Shown here: piece by piece, positions 1 through 9,800 of the stretch | How the letters are laid out: the number at the start of each line of letters is the position of its first letter | Position numbering within the stretch: position 1 is the stretch's first letter | Source of the DNA: CAWKEY01 sp963848675 | Lineage (GTDB): Bacteria > Pseudomonadota > Gammaproteobacteria > Methylococcales > Methylomonadaceae | Assembly (NCBI GenBank): GCA_963848675.1 | Contig: CAWKEY010000045.1 | Span: 35,536 to 99,535, forward strand | Reading direction: 5' to 3' | DNA length: 64,000 nt | Made by a program: the position numbers and the translations under genes | Notes under the pieces: model-generated | The model's input: the letters and a program-made list of their open reading frames with translations, nothing else | What the model was told of the DNA's origin: nothing | Database searches by the model: none

Positions 1-2265
1 GTCAAGGCGACCGAGCTTAAGCTGGCCAAGGCGCAAACGCTCGAGTTTTCGAGTGTGTTAATCGAAAATGACGAGCTCCTGTTAGCCAGCGTTAAAGTGG
101 TCAGTGGGGGCTATCCGCTGCGCGGCTATCTAAAAACCAGCGTAACGGATTATCTGGCCGAAACTACAGTACATCAAGGGCCGGAACCCGGGACGGCCTG
201 GGTTGAAAAACGCATTTTGCCGGCGCTGAAAGTGCATCTCGGGGACTCGTTAACCGTCGGCGAAAAAAAACTGACGCTCAGCCGCATCATTACGTACGAG
301 CCCGACAAACGCGGTGATTTTTACAGCTTTTCCCCGCGCGTGATGATAAACGCTGCCGACCTGCAGGCCACCGGCATTTTACAACCCGGCAGTCATGTGC
401 ATTATTTCTTCCAGTTCAGCGGCGATAACAAAGCCTTGTCTGTCTTTAAACAATGGCTTAAACCGCAATTGAATCCCTCGCAACGGTTGATGGACATTCA
501 TGAAGACCGGCCGGAACTGGGCTCGGCGCTAAGCCGCGCTGAACGTTATCTGGGCCTCTCCAGCATTGTCGTGATCCTGATTGCCGGCGTGGCCATTGCC
601 ATGGCCACCCGCCGTTATACCGAACGGCATTTTAACACCTCGGCGCTGCTGCGCTGCCTGGGCTGCCGGCAGCGGGAAATCCTCTGGCTGTATAGTTGCC
701 AGTTTGTCGTGCTCGGCGTATTGGCCAGCGCCGCAGGTTGTCTGCTGGGCTGGTTTGCGCAGGAGGGTTTGTTTTATCTGTTAAGAAATCTCTTGCCGCG
801 GCAACTGGCCAGTCCGGGTTTATTAGCGGTTTTTTTCGGTTTTATCACTGGCATGGCGGTGTTGTTGGGCTTTGCTTTGCCGCCCTTATTGCGGCTTAAA
901 CGAGTTTCGCCGCTCAGAGTGCTGCGCCGCGAACTGGAACCCTTGCCCGCCAGTGCCTGGCTGATCTACGGTTTGGCCATCAGCATTATGGGCGTGTTGA
1001 TTTGGCGTTATACCGATGACCTTCAGATGACGGCGACGATTATGGGTGCCGGTCTGATTGCTTTACTGCTATTGGGGGTGCTGGTGAATGCATTGCTCGG
1101 AGTGGCCCGAAAAGGTTTGCCGCAGATGAGCCTGGTGTGGCGTTTTGGTTTACAGGGCTTATTGCGCAACAGCCGCGCCAGCGTCAGCCAGATTCTGGCT
1201 TTCAGCTTGACCCTGGTGGCCATGGTTCTCAGCTTTACCGTGCGTAATGACTTAATCGATAACTGGCAAAAACAGCTGCCCGAAAAGGCACCCAATCATT
1301 TTGCGATGAATATTTTTCCGGATCAGCAAGCGCAGTTTGAACAGGACTTGCAACAGCAGCACATCACCGGCAGCCGTTTTTTTCCGGTGGTCAGAGGTCG
1401 TCTGGTTGCTATCAACGATACGCCGGTACAACAGATTGTCAGCAAAGACAGCCAGGGCGAGGCTGCTACGCAACGCGAGCTCAGTTTAACCTGGTCAACA
1501 GAATTGCCTGAAGACAATAAAATTATTGCCGGCAACTGGTGGCAATCCGCTCAAGCCGGTCTGGTGTCTGTTGAGGAGAAACTGGCCAAAAATCTTAAAA
1601 TTAAACTGGCCGACCGTTTGACCTTTAGCGTCGGCAGTGAACAACTGAATGCGACGGTAGCCAGTATCCGCAATCTGCATTGGGACACCATGAAGCCGAA
1701 CTTTTACATGATTTTTTCACCCGGATCATTGGATGCCTATCCCAGCACCTTTATCACCAGCTTTTATTTGCCGGAAAACGCTAAGGAGATACTAAATGAC
1801 CTGGTCAAAAAATACCCGAGCACTACCATACTCGAAGTCGATTTAATCCTGCGGCAATTTCAAACCATTCTGGCGCAGTTGACCGAAGCGATTAATTACC
1901 TGTTGTACTTTGCCTCAATGGCCGGGTTTACCGTGCTGTTGGCGGCGGTCTATTCGACACTGGATAGTCGAATCCAGGAGGGTGCCTTAATGCGTACGCT
2001 GGGGGCGAACCGGGCGTTTTTAAGACGCACCCAGATCATTGAATTTACCTTGCTGGGTTTTATTTCCGGGGTGTTGGCGAGCATTATTTCAGAAGTCATC
2101 CTCTATGCCCTATATAGTCGGGTCATGCATATGGATTACACGCCTTCTTATCATCTATGGGGGATTTTGCCCTTGATCGGCGCATTTTGCGTGGGTTTGG
2201 GCGGATGCTGGGGTGTCAGGCAGGTGCTGAATAAATCGCCGCTACTGGTTTTAAGAGAACTCTAA
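1..2265 (+). CDS. ABC transporter permease, FtsX-like (5' end outside window)
   Basis: The reading frame is open from base 1 and no start is visible, so the gene begins upstream. It encodes the C-terminal 754 residues of an FtsX/MacB-type permease of the YbbP kind: a long extracytoplasmic domain, a group of membrane helices around bases 560-900, two more near 960-1,100, a second periplasmic domain, and a final group of three helices near 1,890-2,230. The last block (ALMRTLGANRAFLRR, followed by a hydrophobic stretch and the end LLVLREL) is the usual FtsX C-terminal module. Such proteins work with an ATPase, normally encoded just upstream (YbbA-like), and are linked to lipoprotein or envelope substrate handling; the substrate cannot be told here. 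GTG at 55 is only an internal codon. Confidence 0.85.
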   Translation, partial: VKATELKLAKAQTLEFSSVLIENDELLLASVKVVSGGYPLRGYLKTSVTDYLAETTVHQGPEPGTAWVEKRILPALKVHLGDSLTVGEKKLTLSRIITYEPDKRGDFYSFSPRVMINAADLQATGILQPGSHVHYFFQFSGDNKALSVFKQWLKPQLNPSQRLMDIHEDRPELGSALSRAERYLGLSSIVVILIAGVAIAMATRRYTERHFNTSALLRCLGCRQREILWLYSCQFVVLGVLASAAGCLLGWFAQEGLFYLLRNLLPRQLASPGLLAVFFGFITGMAVLLGFALPPLLRLKRVSPLRVLRRELEPLPASAWLIYGLAISIMGVLIWRYTDDLQMTATIMGAGLIALLLLGVLVNALLGVARKGLPQMSLVWRFGLQGLLRNSRASVSQILAFSLTLVAMVLSFTVRNDLIDNWQKQLPEKAPNHFAMNIFPDQQAQFEQDLQQQHITGSRFFPVVRGRLVAINDTPVQQIVSKDSQGEAATQRELSLTWSTELPEDNKIIAGNWWQSAQAGLVSVEEKLAKNLKIKLADRLTFSVGSEQLNATVASIRNLHWDTMKPNFYMIFSPGSLDAYPSTFITSFYLPENAKEILNDLVKKYPSTTILEVDLILRQFQTILAQLTEAINYLLYFASMAGFTVLLAAVYSTLDSRIQEGALMRTLGANRAFLRRTQIIEFTLLGFISGVLASIISEVILYALYSRVMHMDYTPSYHLWGILPLIGAFCVGLGGCWGVRQVLNKSPLLVLREL

Positions 2266-2344
2266 TCATGTCGGATTTATAATTCATGCATTATTCATAT
2301 TCGATCAACTATTCTGTAACAAAATATAACTTAAGGTGATACCC

Positions 2345-2749
2345 ATGAAAAAATTAACACTCAGCTTCGTAATAATAGGCAGTGCTTTAATCACAGCCTG
2401 TGCCACCCAGACCGGATGGGCACCCACCGTCGATTACTATAATAATCCCAATGCCTATCGCATCAACCAGGATTATGCCGAATGCCAGCAGCTTGCCAGG
2501 CAGGCCTCCGGCGGCACGGCGGGTACTGCTAAGGAAACCGCTATCGGAGCCGGCGTAGGCGGCTTAATCGGCGCCGCAGGCGGCGCCATAGTGGGCGCCT
2601 TCACAGGCAATCCCGCAACGGGCGCGGCTATTGGCGCCGCTGCCGGGGGTTTTGGCGGCGGCGCCAAACAGGGTTTCGAGGCCGAGTCGCAATACAAAAG
2701 AGCTTATTCCAACTGTCTCAGAAACCGCGGTCACCGCGTTGTGAACTAA
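2345..2749 (+). CDS. Glycine-zipper lipoprotein
   Basis: A 134-residue exported lipoprotein. The start is ATG 2345 because AAGGTGAT lies about six bases upstream; a GTG at 2336 in frame lies inside that ribosome binding site. The N-terminus is KK followed by a hydrophobic core and a lipobox ending ITAC, so the Cys near residue 19 should be lipidated. From about residue 60 to 110 there is a dense Gly/Ala zipper (GAGVGGLIGAAGGAIVGAF) typical of the SlyB/Rcp-like glycine-zipper families that associate with outer membranes. The C-terminal YNYxAYSNCLRNRGH-like segment carries a second Cys, and CQQ near residue 43 another. Its exact role is unknown. It sits alone between the permease and a palindromic repeat. 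Confidence 0.8.
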   Translation: MKKLTLSFVIIGSALITACATQTGWAPTVDYYNNPNAYRINQDYAECQQLARQASGGTAGTAKETAIGAGVGGLIGAAGGAIVGAFTGNPATGAAIGAAAGGFGGGAKQGFEAESQYKRAYSNCLRNRGHRVVN

Positions 2750-2794
2750 TTCGTTTTAAATACTGCCCCAATAGGCATCAACTTAAGGCATAAA

Positions 2795-2864
2795 ACCACG
2801 AAGACACGAAGTTCACGAAGAAAAACCAAGATAAAAACTTCGTGTTCTTCGTGTCTTCGTGGTT
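2795..2864. repeat. Palindromic intergenic repeat (CACGAAG type)
   Basis: Long inverted repeat: the left arm 2795-2820 (accacgaagacacgaag, then cacgaag) is matched by 2837-2864 read on the other strand with two mismatches. It lies between two genes that converge, so a transcript could form a strong hairpin and end there, but there is no clear U-tract. The shape resembles the abundant CACGAAG intergenic repeats of environmental proteobacteria. Confidence 0.8.
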
Positions 2865-2919
2865 GATTAATCAATCTTCATGCATTCTTAGGTTGCCTGA
2901 ATCAGTTCAATTTTCGATG

Positions 2920-3618
2920 CTATTGCTGCATCTGATCATCTTTGGCAAAGCGCAACAGCAAAGTAGATAAATAGCCTTCGCTCTGTTGCGTGTAAACGCC
3001 GCTGGATTCATACACCGTAAGCATGTCCGATACCACTGGAGCCGCGGTGCGACTGAAAGTCAGCGCCGAAACCTTGGCCACAGAATGCGCGTAAGCACGA
3101 AAATCAATACGGTTGGTTAAATAAAAGCCGGCTGATGAAGCTTCCCCAGCCATCTTTTTGATCGCATGCACCGGCAGCAGCAAATACAACAAACCCTGCG
3201 GAGAGACTAATTGATCGGCGCTGGTTATCAGATCGGCAAAGGGCAGTTGATCGCTATGCCGCGCAGTCTTTCTGAGGGCCGAGGTGGTCTTGAAGTGATT
3301 TTGAAAAAACGGCGGATTGCTGATGACAAGATCATATTGCTGCTTGGTAATAGCGGCAAAGCCTTGAATATCCTGATGCACTGCCTCAAGTCGATCAGCC
3401 CAGGGACTCTGTCGGAAATTAATGCCGGCCTCCTGATAAGCCTGTTCTGTCAGTTCCACGGCGGTCACCTTGCCCGCTCCCAGTTGCGCCGCGATCAATG
3501 ACAGCACGCCCGTGCCGGTACCGATATCCAGCACACTATCGCCGTTTTTGACCGGCGCCATGGCGGCAAATAAAACCGCATCCGTGCAGACTTTCATCGC
3601 GGATTGTTGTTGCAGCAC
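2920..3618 (-). CDS. trmN6: tRNA1(Val) (adenine(37)-N6)-methyltransferase, 5' end altered
   Basis: SAM-dependent methyltransferase of the TrmN6/YfiC family, which methylates N6 of A37 in tRNA1(Val). Motif I VLDIGTGTGVLSL is near residue 30, the catalytic NPPF motif near residue 101, and the total of 232 residues is close to the family's usual ~240. The normal N-terminus (MSTFRFQQFSVLQKQAAMKVCTD) is not joined to this copy. It is found on the partial duplicate directly upstream, and this copy opens only at a MLQQQSAMKVCTD sequence. The gene has therefore either lost its own start or the sequence here is misassembled. The duplication is described separately. Confidence 0.75.
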   Translation of the reverse strand: MLQQQSAMKVCTDAVLFAAMAPVKNGDSVLDIGTGTGVLSLIAAQLGAGKVTAVELTEQAYQEAGINFRQSPWADRLEAVHQDIQGFAAITKQQYDLVISNPPFFQNHFKTTSALRKTARHSDQLPFADLITSADQLVSPQGLLYLLLPVHAIKKMAGEASSAGFYLTNRIDFRAYAHSVAKVSALTFSRTAAPVVSDMLTVYESSGVYTQQSEGYLSTLLLRFAKDDQMQQ

Positions 3619-3950
3619 TGAAAACTGAACGCGGAGTGATCAAGATCATATTGGCTTGGAATAGCGGCAAAGCCTTGAATATCCTGATGCACTGCCTCAA
3701 GTCGATCAGCCCAGGGACTCTGTCGGAAATTAATGCCGGCCTCCTGATAAGCCTGTTCTGTCAGTTCCACGCGGTCACCGGCCAGTTGCGCCGCGATCAA
3801 TGACAGCACGCCCGTGCCGGTACCGATATCCAGCACGCTATCGCCGTTTTTGACCGGTGCCGGCGCGGCAAATAAAACGGGATCGGTGCAGACTTTCATC
3901 GCTGCTTGTTTTTGCAGCACTGAAAACTGCTGAAAGCGGAAGGTAGACAT
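3594..3950 (-). pseudogene. Partial tandem duplicate of the trmN6 5' half
   Basis: A 118-codon frame that starts with the expected TrmN6 N-terminus (MSTFRFQQFSVLQ, then AMKVCTD), runs through motif I (VLDIGTGTGVLSL) and AVHQDIQGFAAI, and then ends abruptly before NPPF in unrelated residues. Bases 3,641-3,930 match 3,328-3,630 almost base for base, with small indels (for example GAGKVTAVELTEQ against AGDRVELTEQ). It lacks the catalytic motif and cannot be active alone. It carries the true start that the downstream copy lacks, so one intact gene was probably converted into two broken pieces by duplication or by an assembly fault. Confidence 0.7.
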
Positions 3951-4338
3951 TAAATCAATTCTCTGTATTGACCCGGACGTAATCTGACATCTTTAAAATT
4001 TGATCGCAATCAGATATTACCTTGAAAGACCGCCATCGGCTTGCGCAGGATGCTGCCGGCGCAAGGAGGCACATCAATCGCGAACGATGCGCTTCACTGT
4101 GTTCAGCACATCCTACCGGGTTATCCCATGGGCTCTCACCAAATCACTCTTCTTCAAACGGTGCTCAGCACTATCAGTCACGGCACCACATAACTAACAA
4201 GCCGGACTCACATTAAGTGCCCCTTATTAGCCCAACGTTTGAGATCATTTGCCCGTCTTGCAAGCTACCGTTAAACTTGGCAGAAGCTGAGGGCTTGAAT
4301 ATACACAAGATCGGATACGAGTTGCGGGTCAATTGAAT
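3951..4338. other. Intergenic stretch without recognised gene
   Basis: Between the trmN6 duplicate and the AT-rich island. Short overlapping frames occur on the plus strand (about 60 codons), but none has a convincing ribosome binding site or a recognisable product. Base composition changes sharply at about 4,335, where the AT-rich island begins. Confidence 0.5.
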
Positions 4339-5676
4339 TTATTGATTTTCCTTCAGCCACTTTTTTAGAGATTTCTTTTTAATCGCGTTTTCATATGGAA
4401 GATAAGGAATCCCTGCAATAAAAACAAGAGCTAATCCGTGCCACCATGGTGTGTGGAAAATCATAATCAAAATACATATCAAAGCAAAACACCCAGACTT
4501 AGTATTTAAACTTTCTATATCTTTGTCAACTTTAAATATTTTTTCTAATTCTTCTTTTTTTCCTTCATCAATTTTTTTCCCAGACGCTATGAATTTTTCG
4601 ACATATTGCACCCGAATTTTATTCGCTTCTTCTACTGTATCAAAAACTTTACCATCAAAAATTTGACGTTCATCCACTTCATTGTTTTTTGCTATAACAT
4701 CTTCTTCTGCATCAATATTTCTAAAAGAGTTTTGAGAGTCCTCATTTTTTTTATTTTCTTCGAGTTGTAGTGAGATAGTTTTCTGCGGTTGGCTTATATT
4801 TCTTATTCCAAAATAATTTACTAAAATTATTAGCTCATTATCAGTATCACCAAAATTATTAAACCAATATTCGTAAACATCTTTAATATATGGATCTAGT
4901 TGCAGAGCAGCAATCAGTGATTTTTTTACATCTTTTTCTGGAATCCTTTCTTTTTTAATATTTTCAAAAATTGCATTTGCTTTGGATTGATCAAGGTCTG
5001 AAACCTTTTCATAGGTAACCTTTCCACTTTTTTCGTGGATTACATCAATAACCGCTAGGTGTATCTGAAAGACCAATCTGTATATTGACCTTACTAAATG
5101 TAATCTGGTATTTGGGTCATTGAAAAGTTTTACTTTTAAATGTTTTATACCTAAATTGTTTAGTCCATCAGTAGCCGCATTTAATACGCCGCCAACAGCA
5201 CCAATAGCTAAATTTGCTGCGGTCGCAATTGCCATTCCGGCGACAGCCCCCTCAACTCCAAATCCTCCCCCCATAATTTGACCACTACCACTTGACCTTG
5301 AATTCTTATATTCATCATATACTTTAGAATCGAGAATGATCTTCATATACTGATCATCTATTTGCAAGAAGTCATCCTGCCAAGTGAGCTGTGGTGATGC
5401 ATATTTGGTAATAAATATCTCATCAGACACATCAGTAATTCCCACTTCAATTATGTCACGAATGGCTGTGTCTACAGCATTAATCAAATACTTCTGTGCA
5501 ATTTTGGGACATTTATCGTGAAGTTCATCCATGTCATCAAAGAGCACATTAAACTGATCGTCAAATTCTTTTGATACTTCCTCTGCCTTCTCTTGATATT
5601 TTTTACGAATGTTATTGTAGGCTTCAGCTTTATCCGTTATTTGAATTTGAAATTTTTCAATTATGAAGGTTTTCAT
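4339..5676 (-). CDS. Hypothetical membrane-associated protein, AT-rich
   Basis: I do not recognise this 445-residue protein. The N-terminal ~130 residues are charged and probably helical (KAEAYNNIRKKYQEKAEEVSKE). Residues about 135-165 form a Gly/Ala-rich hydrophobic stretch (GGGFGVEGAVAGMAIATAA), which resembles a membrane-inserting or glycine-zipper segment. A middle acidic/Lys-rich region follows, and residues about 395-430 make two closely spaced hydrophobic helices (CFALICILIMIF; LALVFIAGIPYLP) before a Lys-rich tail. The base composition is much more AT-rich than the flanking purine and envelope genes, suggesting acquisition by transfer. It shares strand with the glycosylase-like gene upstream, about 150 bases away, so the two may be co-transcribed. 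Confidence 0.6.
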   Translation of the reverse strand: MKTFIIEKFQIQITDKAEAYNNIRKKYQEKAEEVSKEFDDQFNVLFDDMDELHDKCPKIAQKYLINAVDTAIRDIIEVGITDVSDEIFITKYASPQLTWQDDFLQIDDQYMKIILDSKVYDEYKNSRSSGSGQIMGGGFGVEGAVAGMAIATAANLAIGAVGGVLNAATDGLNNLGIKHLKVKLFNDPNTRLHLVRSIYRLVFQIHLAVIDVIHEKSGKVTYEKVSDLDQSKANAIFENIKKERIPEKDVKKSLIAALQLDPYIKDVYEYWFNNFGDTDNELIILVNYFGIRNISQPQKTISLQLEENKKNEDSQNSFRNIDAEEDVIAKNNEVDERQIFDGKVFDTVEEANKIRVQYVEKFIASGKKIDEGKKEELEKIFKVDKDIESLNTKSGCFALICILIMIFHTPWWHGLALVFIAGIPYLPYENAIKKKSLKKWLKENQ

Positions 5677-5830
5677 ATTTATTTTTCCATTGGATTTTTT
5701 ATTGATTACTCTTTTAAAACTAACGGTTCACGATAAGTGACTGTGAAGAGAAGTTTCGGAATACCACCACAATTTTAGATTTTGATTTTCTGGAAGCACA
5801 CAGCTGTTTACGGCCCGTGTCATTTTCTTG

Positions 5831-6448
5831 TTAACTTTGATTCAATCTGCGTGCTATCAAATCAATAAATTCGTCAAATTTTTCAAAATTATTTTGTTTC
5901 AACCATTGGTTACGCGAAGGGTGTGGCACATTTTTTAGATACACTTTTTCAGCCTCAAGGTTGCACTCTTCAAGAAAGTTTTTTGCCAATTTTCCACACG
6001 GAACAAACAAAACAGCTGTGTTTAGGGAGGCAATTTTTTTTATCCTTGAGGTAAAGCCTTTAAGTAAGTGTTTGTGTACTCTGTCAGTATGTGCGTTATT
6101 TCTTTTTTTAGGTATTGGTTGTTTTCTGATAAAGTCGAATGAATCAATAGGGAAACTATTTGAAATATCTTGACAACCATATACATTTTTGTCTAATGGA
6201 AACCTTGAGCAGTTAATAATCCCTATATTTGTTATGCTTTTATTGAAAATCTGACAACCTAAAGGAATTTCTTGGTTAATGTCTTCACAAAGATAATGAA
6301 GAAAGGCACTCATGCTTAAGCCAGAACTTCCTGCCAGTGGATGCATATGAATAACTTCATCGGAATACGGAGATTCAAGGGCAAAGATGACTCTTAATTT
6401 ATCCATCTCAAGGGTTAAATCTGGAACGTAATATTTACTACAATTCAT
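5831..6448 (-). CDS. Uracil-DNA-glycosylase-superfamily-like protein
   Basis: A 205-residue protein. Residues 21-45 (FALESPYSDEVIHMHPLAGSSG) resemble the first motif of UDG-fold proteins (E-P/S-P, then a PLxGxxG loop), and near the C-terminus PHPSRNQW resembles the HPS-type second motif that closes over the DNA. Spacing between the two (~150 residues) and total length fit small family 4/5-like or mismatch-specific UDG relatives. Activity is not provable here: the polar residue expected in motif A is replaced by ESPYSDE. The gene is AT-rich like its downstream neighbour. It could be a DNA-repair enzyme carried on an accessory island, or a divergent nuclease-like binding protein. Confidence 0.5.
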   Translation of the reverse strand: MNCSKYYVPDLTLEMDKLRVIFALESPYSDEVIHMHPLAGSSGLSMSAFLHYLCEDINQEIPLGCQIFNKSITNIGIINCSRFPLDKNVYGCQDISNSFPIDSFDFIRKQPIPKKRNNAHTDRVHKHLLKGFTSRIKKIASLNTAVLFVPCGKLAKNFLEECNLEAEKVYLKNVPHPSRNQWLKQNNFEKFDEFIDLIARRLNQS

Positions 6449-6856
6449 TTTATATTTCTTTGAAAGCTAACTAAAATTAGACCCCAAATAAAAACTTAAT
6501 TTTTTATTTGGGCAGTTTGTTAATATCATGGACAGGACTTTACTCCTTTTTGAGTGAAAAAACGTCTAATCACAAGCCATGGAAGCCTTTATGTATAAAG
6601 GCTTTGGGCGTTTTTCGAGTTACACGTTTTCTCGATCAAATGGGAGTAATTTAAACAAAATCAACCAGCAAATAAATTTTAGTACCCCAAAAATCTTGAT
6701 AAACCATGTTAAACACATCTAGCCAAGCTAAATCACCGAAACTTATGGGGTCCCTTATGCCAGCTGGTTGCACATTAGGGTTACACATTCATTAGGACCA
6801 GGTCTGTCATGATAATAAATTTTTTAAATAATTCTTTCATGGCAACCTCCTTTCCA
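6449..6856. other. Intergenic stretch with hairpin
   Basis: Contains a nearly perfect hairpin with arms 6583-6591 and 6596-6604 (aagccttta / taaaggctt), followed on the plus strand by tgggcgttttt, which looks like a rho-independent terminator on the plus strand although no plus-strand gene precedes it. The rest is AT-rich without a recognised gene, apart from the 19-codon frame at its right edge. Confidence 0.5.
6781..6840 (-). CDS. 19-residue open frame with strong ribosome binding site
   Basis: Just downstream of the stop of the large minus-strand gene there is GGAAAGGAGG five bases before an ATG, giving MKELFKKFIIMTDLVLMNV and then a stop. The Shine-Dalgarno match is one of the best in the window. 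The peptide is short, basic then hydrophobic. It may be a small membrane peptide, the start of a lost gene, or chance. No homolog is recognised. Confidence 0.3.
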   Translation of the reverse strand: MKELFKKFIIMTDLVLMNV

Positions 6857-9800
6857 CTACTTTTTCTCCGGCTCAACCGCCAGCTTCTTTTTATCGGGCA
6901 ACTTCTGCCACAAGCCGTTGGTGGAAAAGCAGGCCCAGCCCCATTTCAGCCAGTTGAGCAATGAGACCGCCAGCCATAATGACCAGGCCAGCATGAATGC
7001 CCGGTACACCATTAACGGTACCGAGATCACGGTCGCGGTTGGCAGTATCGCCAGGCTTCTATCCTGATACCAGTTTAAATTAAAGGCGGAGGACTGGTTG
7101 CCGGTGATCTGCATATCGGGTGAGCCCAGCAAGCCCTGTTCGACGGCGAGAAACAGCAGCGCCAGTGAGACCAGCGTTAGCGCGCCCAGCAGCAGTTGCA
7201 GAGCATTAAAATGGCTTGCCCGGGCAATGGGCTTGTTTGCCCGCCAGCCCAAAAGCATTAACCAGGCCACCACAACGGCTGCCGATTCAATCGGTATTTG
7301 GCTAAGCCCAAGCAGTAATAAAAACCATTGCCAGTTTTTTAACGGCGTTAAGCGGATTTTGCCCAGCCCCAGCGCCAGCATAACAATAACAACCAGCACG
7401 CCCCAGAATAACACCGCCGGGCCGAATTTGGGCCCCAGGGTAAACAGCACCCAGCGATCCTCACCCAGGATTATATTCAGGTTGGTATTGACACTGTCCT
7501 GACCCAAATCGATTTGCGGCGTGCTGATAATAGCGGCCATTTCCGTGGCCTCCTGCCAGTTGAGCAACACCTCCTGTTTGCCGGGATTAACCGGCAGGGT
7601 GACTGTTCTGCCTTTTTGCCGGATGGGCTGGGTTTGGCCGTCAATGACGACCGACTGCAGTACGGCTTTTTCCGGCAGGGTCAGCGTATGCTGACTGCCC
7701 TGTGAGCTGCGCAGGCTGATTTTTAAATCGGCTTCGCGCGTCCGTTTTCCCGGTTTGATGCTCAACTTGCTGTCGTCAATGGTCAGCGTTTGTCCTGTCA
7801 CCGCTTCGGGACGGGTTATTTTCAGCGTTATTTTTTCTCCCGGCCAGGGGTGCCATTCCGGTAGCCACTGCCCCTGATTAGCAAGATGCATCATGGCAAT
7901 GCCCGATGCTTCCAAGTGCCAGAGTGGGCTTACATCGGCTTTCCAGACCTCTATCCACTGATCGGTTTGCGCGGCGGTAAAATCGATTTTTTCCGATTTT
8001 TCCAGTACCGATGCCCATTGCATGACCGTTTGTCCGGCCGCCATGTTGACATCAACTTTACCCTGTTTGACCCGGATATCGGGCGTGGTGACCGACTCCC
8101 CGGGCAAAAGCGGCACGGCGATGACCACGGCCGCATCGGCCGGCGACACTCGGCTCACCGTTGTTATCACGCGCCAGTCCAGGCCCAGTTGCAGTCTGCG
8201 TTCAATTCTGACAAACGGCGGTAAAATGCCGGGCTCCAGCGCAATTTTGCTTTCCGCTTTTGCCTGCACTGTCCGGTTGAATTGCAATTGCGTGTCGACC
8301 TGGGCATTTTCCTGGGTTCCGCTGACCTGCCAGCCGGTGATTTCAAAGGTGACCCGCTTGGGTTTCAAGGGCAAGGGCAGCGTAAACTTGCTTAATAAGG
8401 GCGCCATGCCACGCAATTCGACCTGATGCTCGCCTTCCGCCAGATTCAGCCACAGGCTGTTGCCGCTGCGAAAAAGCCCTTGCGCAGGCTCGCCATCGAC
8501 CAATACCTGATTGGGAAACCACTGTTCATATTCCGCAGGCAACGGCACGGCCACGGATTGCCGGGTGAAAATTTGCAAGGAAAGGGCCAAATCCTTATCG
8601 TTAAGCACCATTTTCATTTGAGGAATCTGGGCGCAGCCGGGTAAACAATCGGGCTGTTCCAGCAAGCGGTTGCGGAGCTCCTCCAGCATGGCCGGGTCGG
8701 GAAAATCGGCATAGGCCTTTTGAGAAGGCATCACCATGGCGGGTAACAGCAGACATACGAGCGCCAGCGGCGTCACTGTTTTCAGCTTCAAGCGGAATTT
8801 TTCGGCGACACCGAACATTAACAGAGCCAGCACGGTGATTAAAACAACGCGGATAAAATTCAGCAGCATGGTCATGAGCGGCGACAGATACCATAAATGC
8901 AGCGCTTGCTGATCGTCCACCGCGCCATTCCATGACAACTGCACTTTAGTCCATTGCCATTGCGGCAGGCCGGGGCCGGTTTGCACTTTGGCCTTGGGGT
9001 CTATGCGCTCAAAATTGACGGCCTTGTCTTCAACAGACGCCGCGATTTCCGCTCGGCCGCCGGCAATACTGGGCATGGCCTTCCGCATCATCTGCTCCTG
9101 CATCACCATGGGCTCAGCGGTCATCATGGCATCGGTTGCCGGCGCCGGATAATCGGGCATAGTGATGGGCCGCCAGGGATTTTCAAGTTGCGGGTAAAGC
9201 CCGATGCGCACCTGATTAATCATAAAAGGCACGGCAATGAGGATTAAGATCAGCCAGAAAACTGCACGATACCCGCTGATGAAGGTGTAAAACCGGCCTT
9301 GAGGCAGTACTTTGATAAGCGCCGTCGCCGCCAGAATATTCAGCCAGACAAAATGCGGAGACCCCGGCTCATGCCAGATCAGCGCCAGCGTCACCAGCGC
9401 AAACAGTCCCCACTGCCAGTTCCATAACCGCCCTGTGGCCAGCGCCGCAATCAGCACCAGAAACAAATCCAGCAATGTCCAGCGCGAAATCCAGCTGTCC
9501 GGCACATTGTCGACGCCGCTGGCGGCCAGTAAACGCCAGCCTGGCGGCAGATTCAGTTCGGCATTGACAGTATGAAAGCTCTGCTCCCAGCCGACCGCAC
9601 TGATGGCGCCAATAGGCCCCACGATGCGGCTGTCGGCATCCAGCGCGAGCATGCCTTTTCTGACTTCCACGCCCTGTTTGTCCGTTCCGGCCTGCCGGGT
9701 AATCAGCTGACTGTTGCCATCCAGGGCCACTTTGCCCAGCTGCGTTTGCGGCAAGGCATTTAGGCCGCCAGCCACGGGTCATGGTGCCGGTAATCGTATC

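Noticed and set aside
4339..6450. Named anti-phage defence system
   Set aside because: Neither protein carries a recognised defence domain; kept only as a speculative island.
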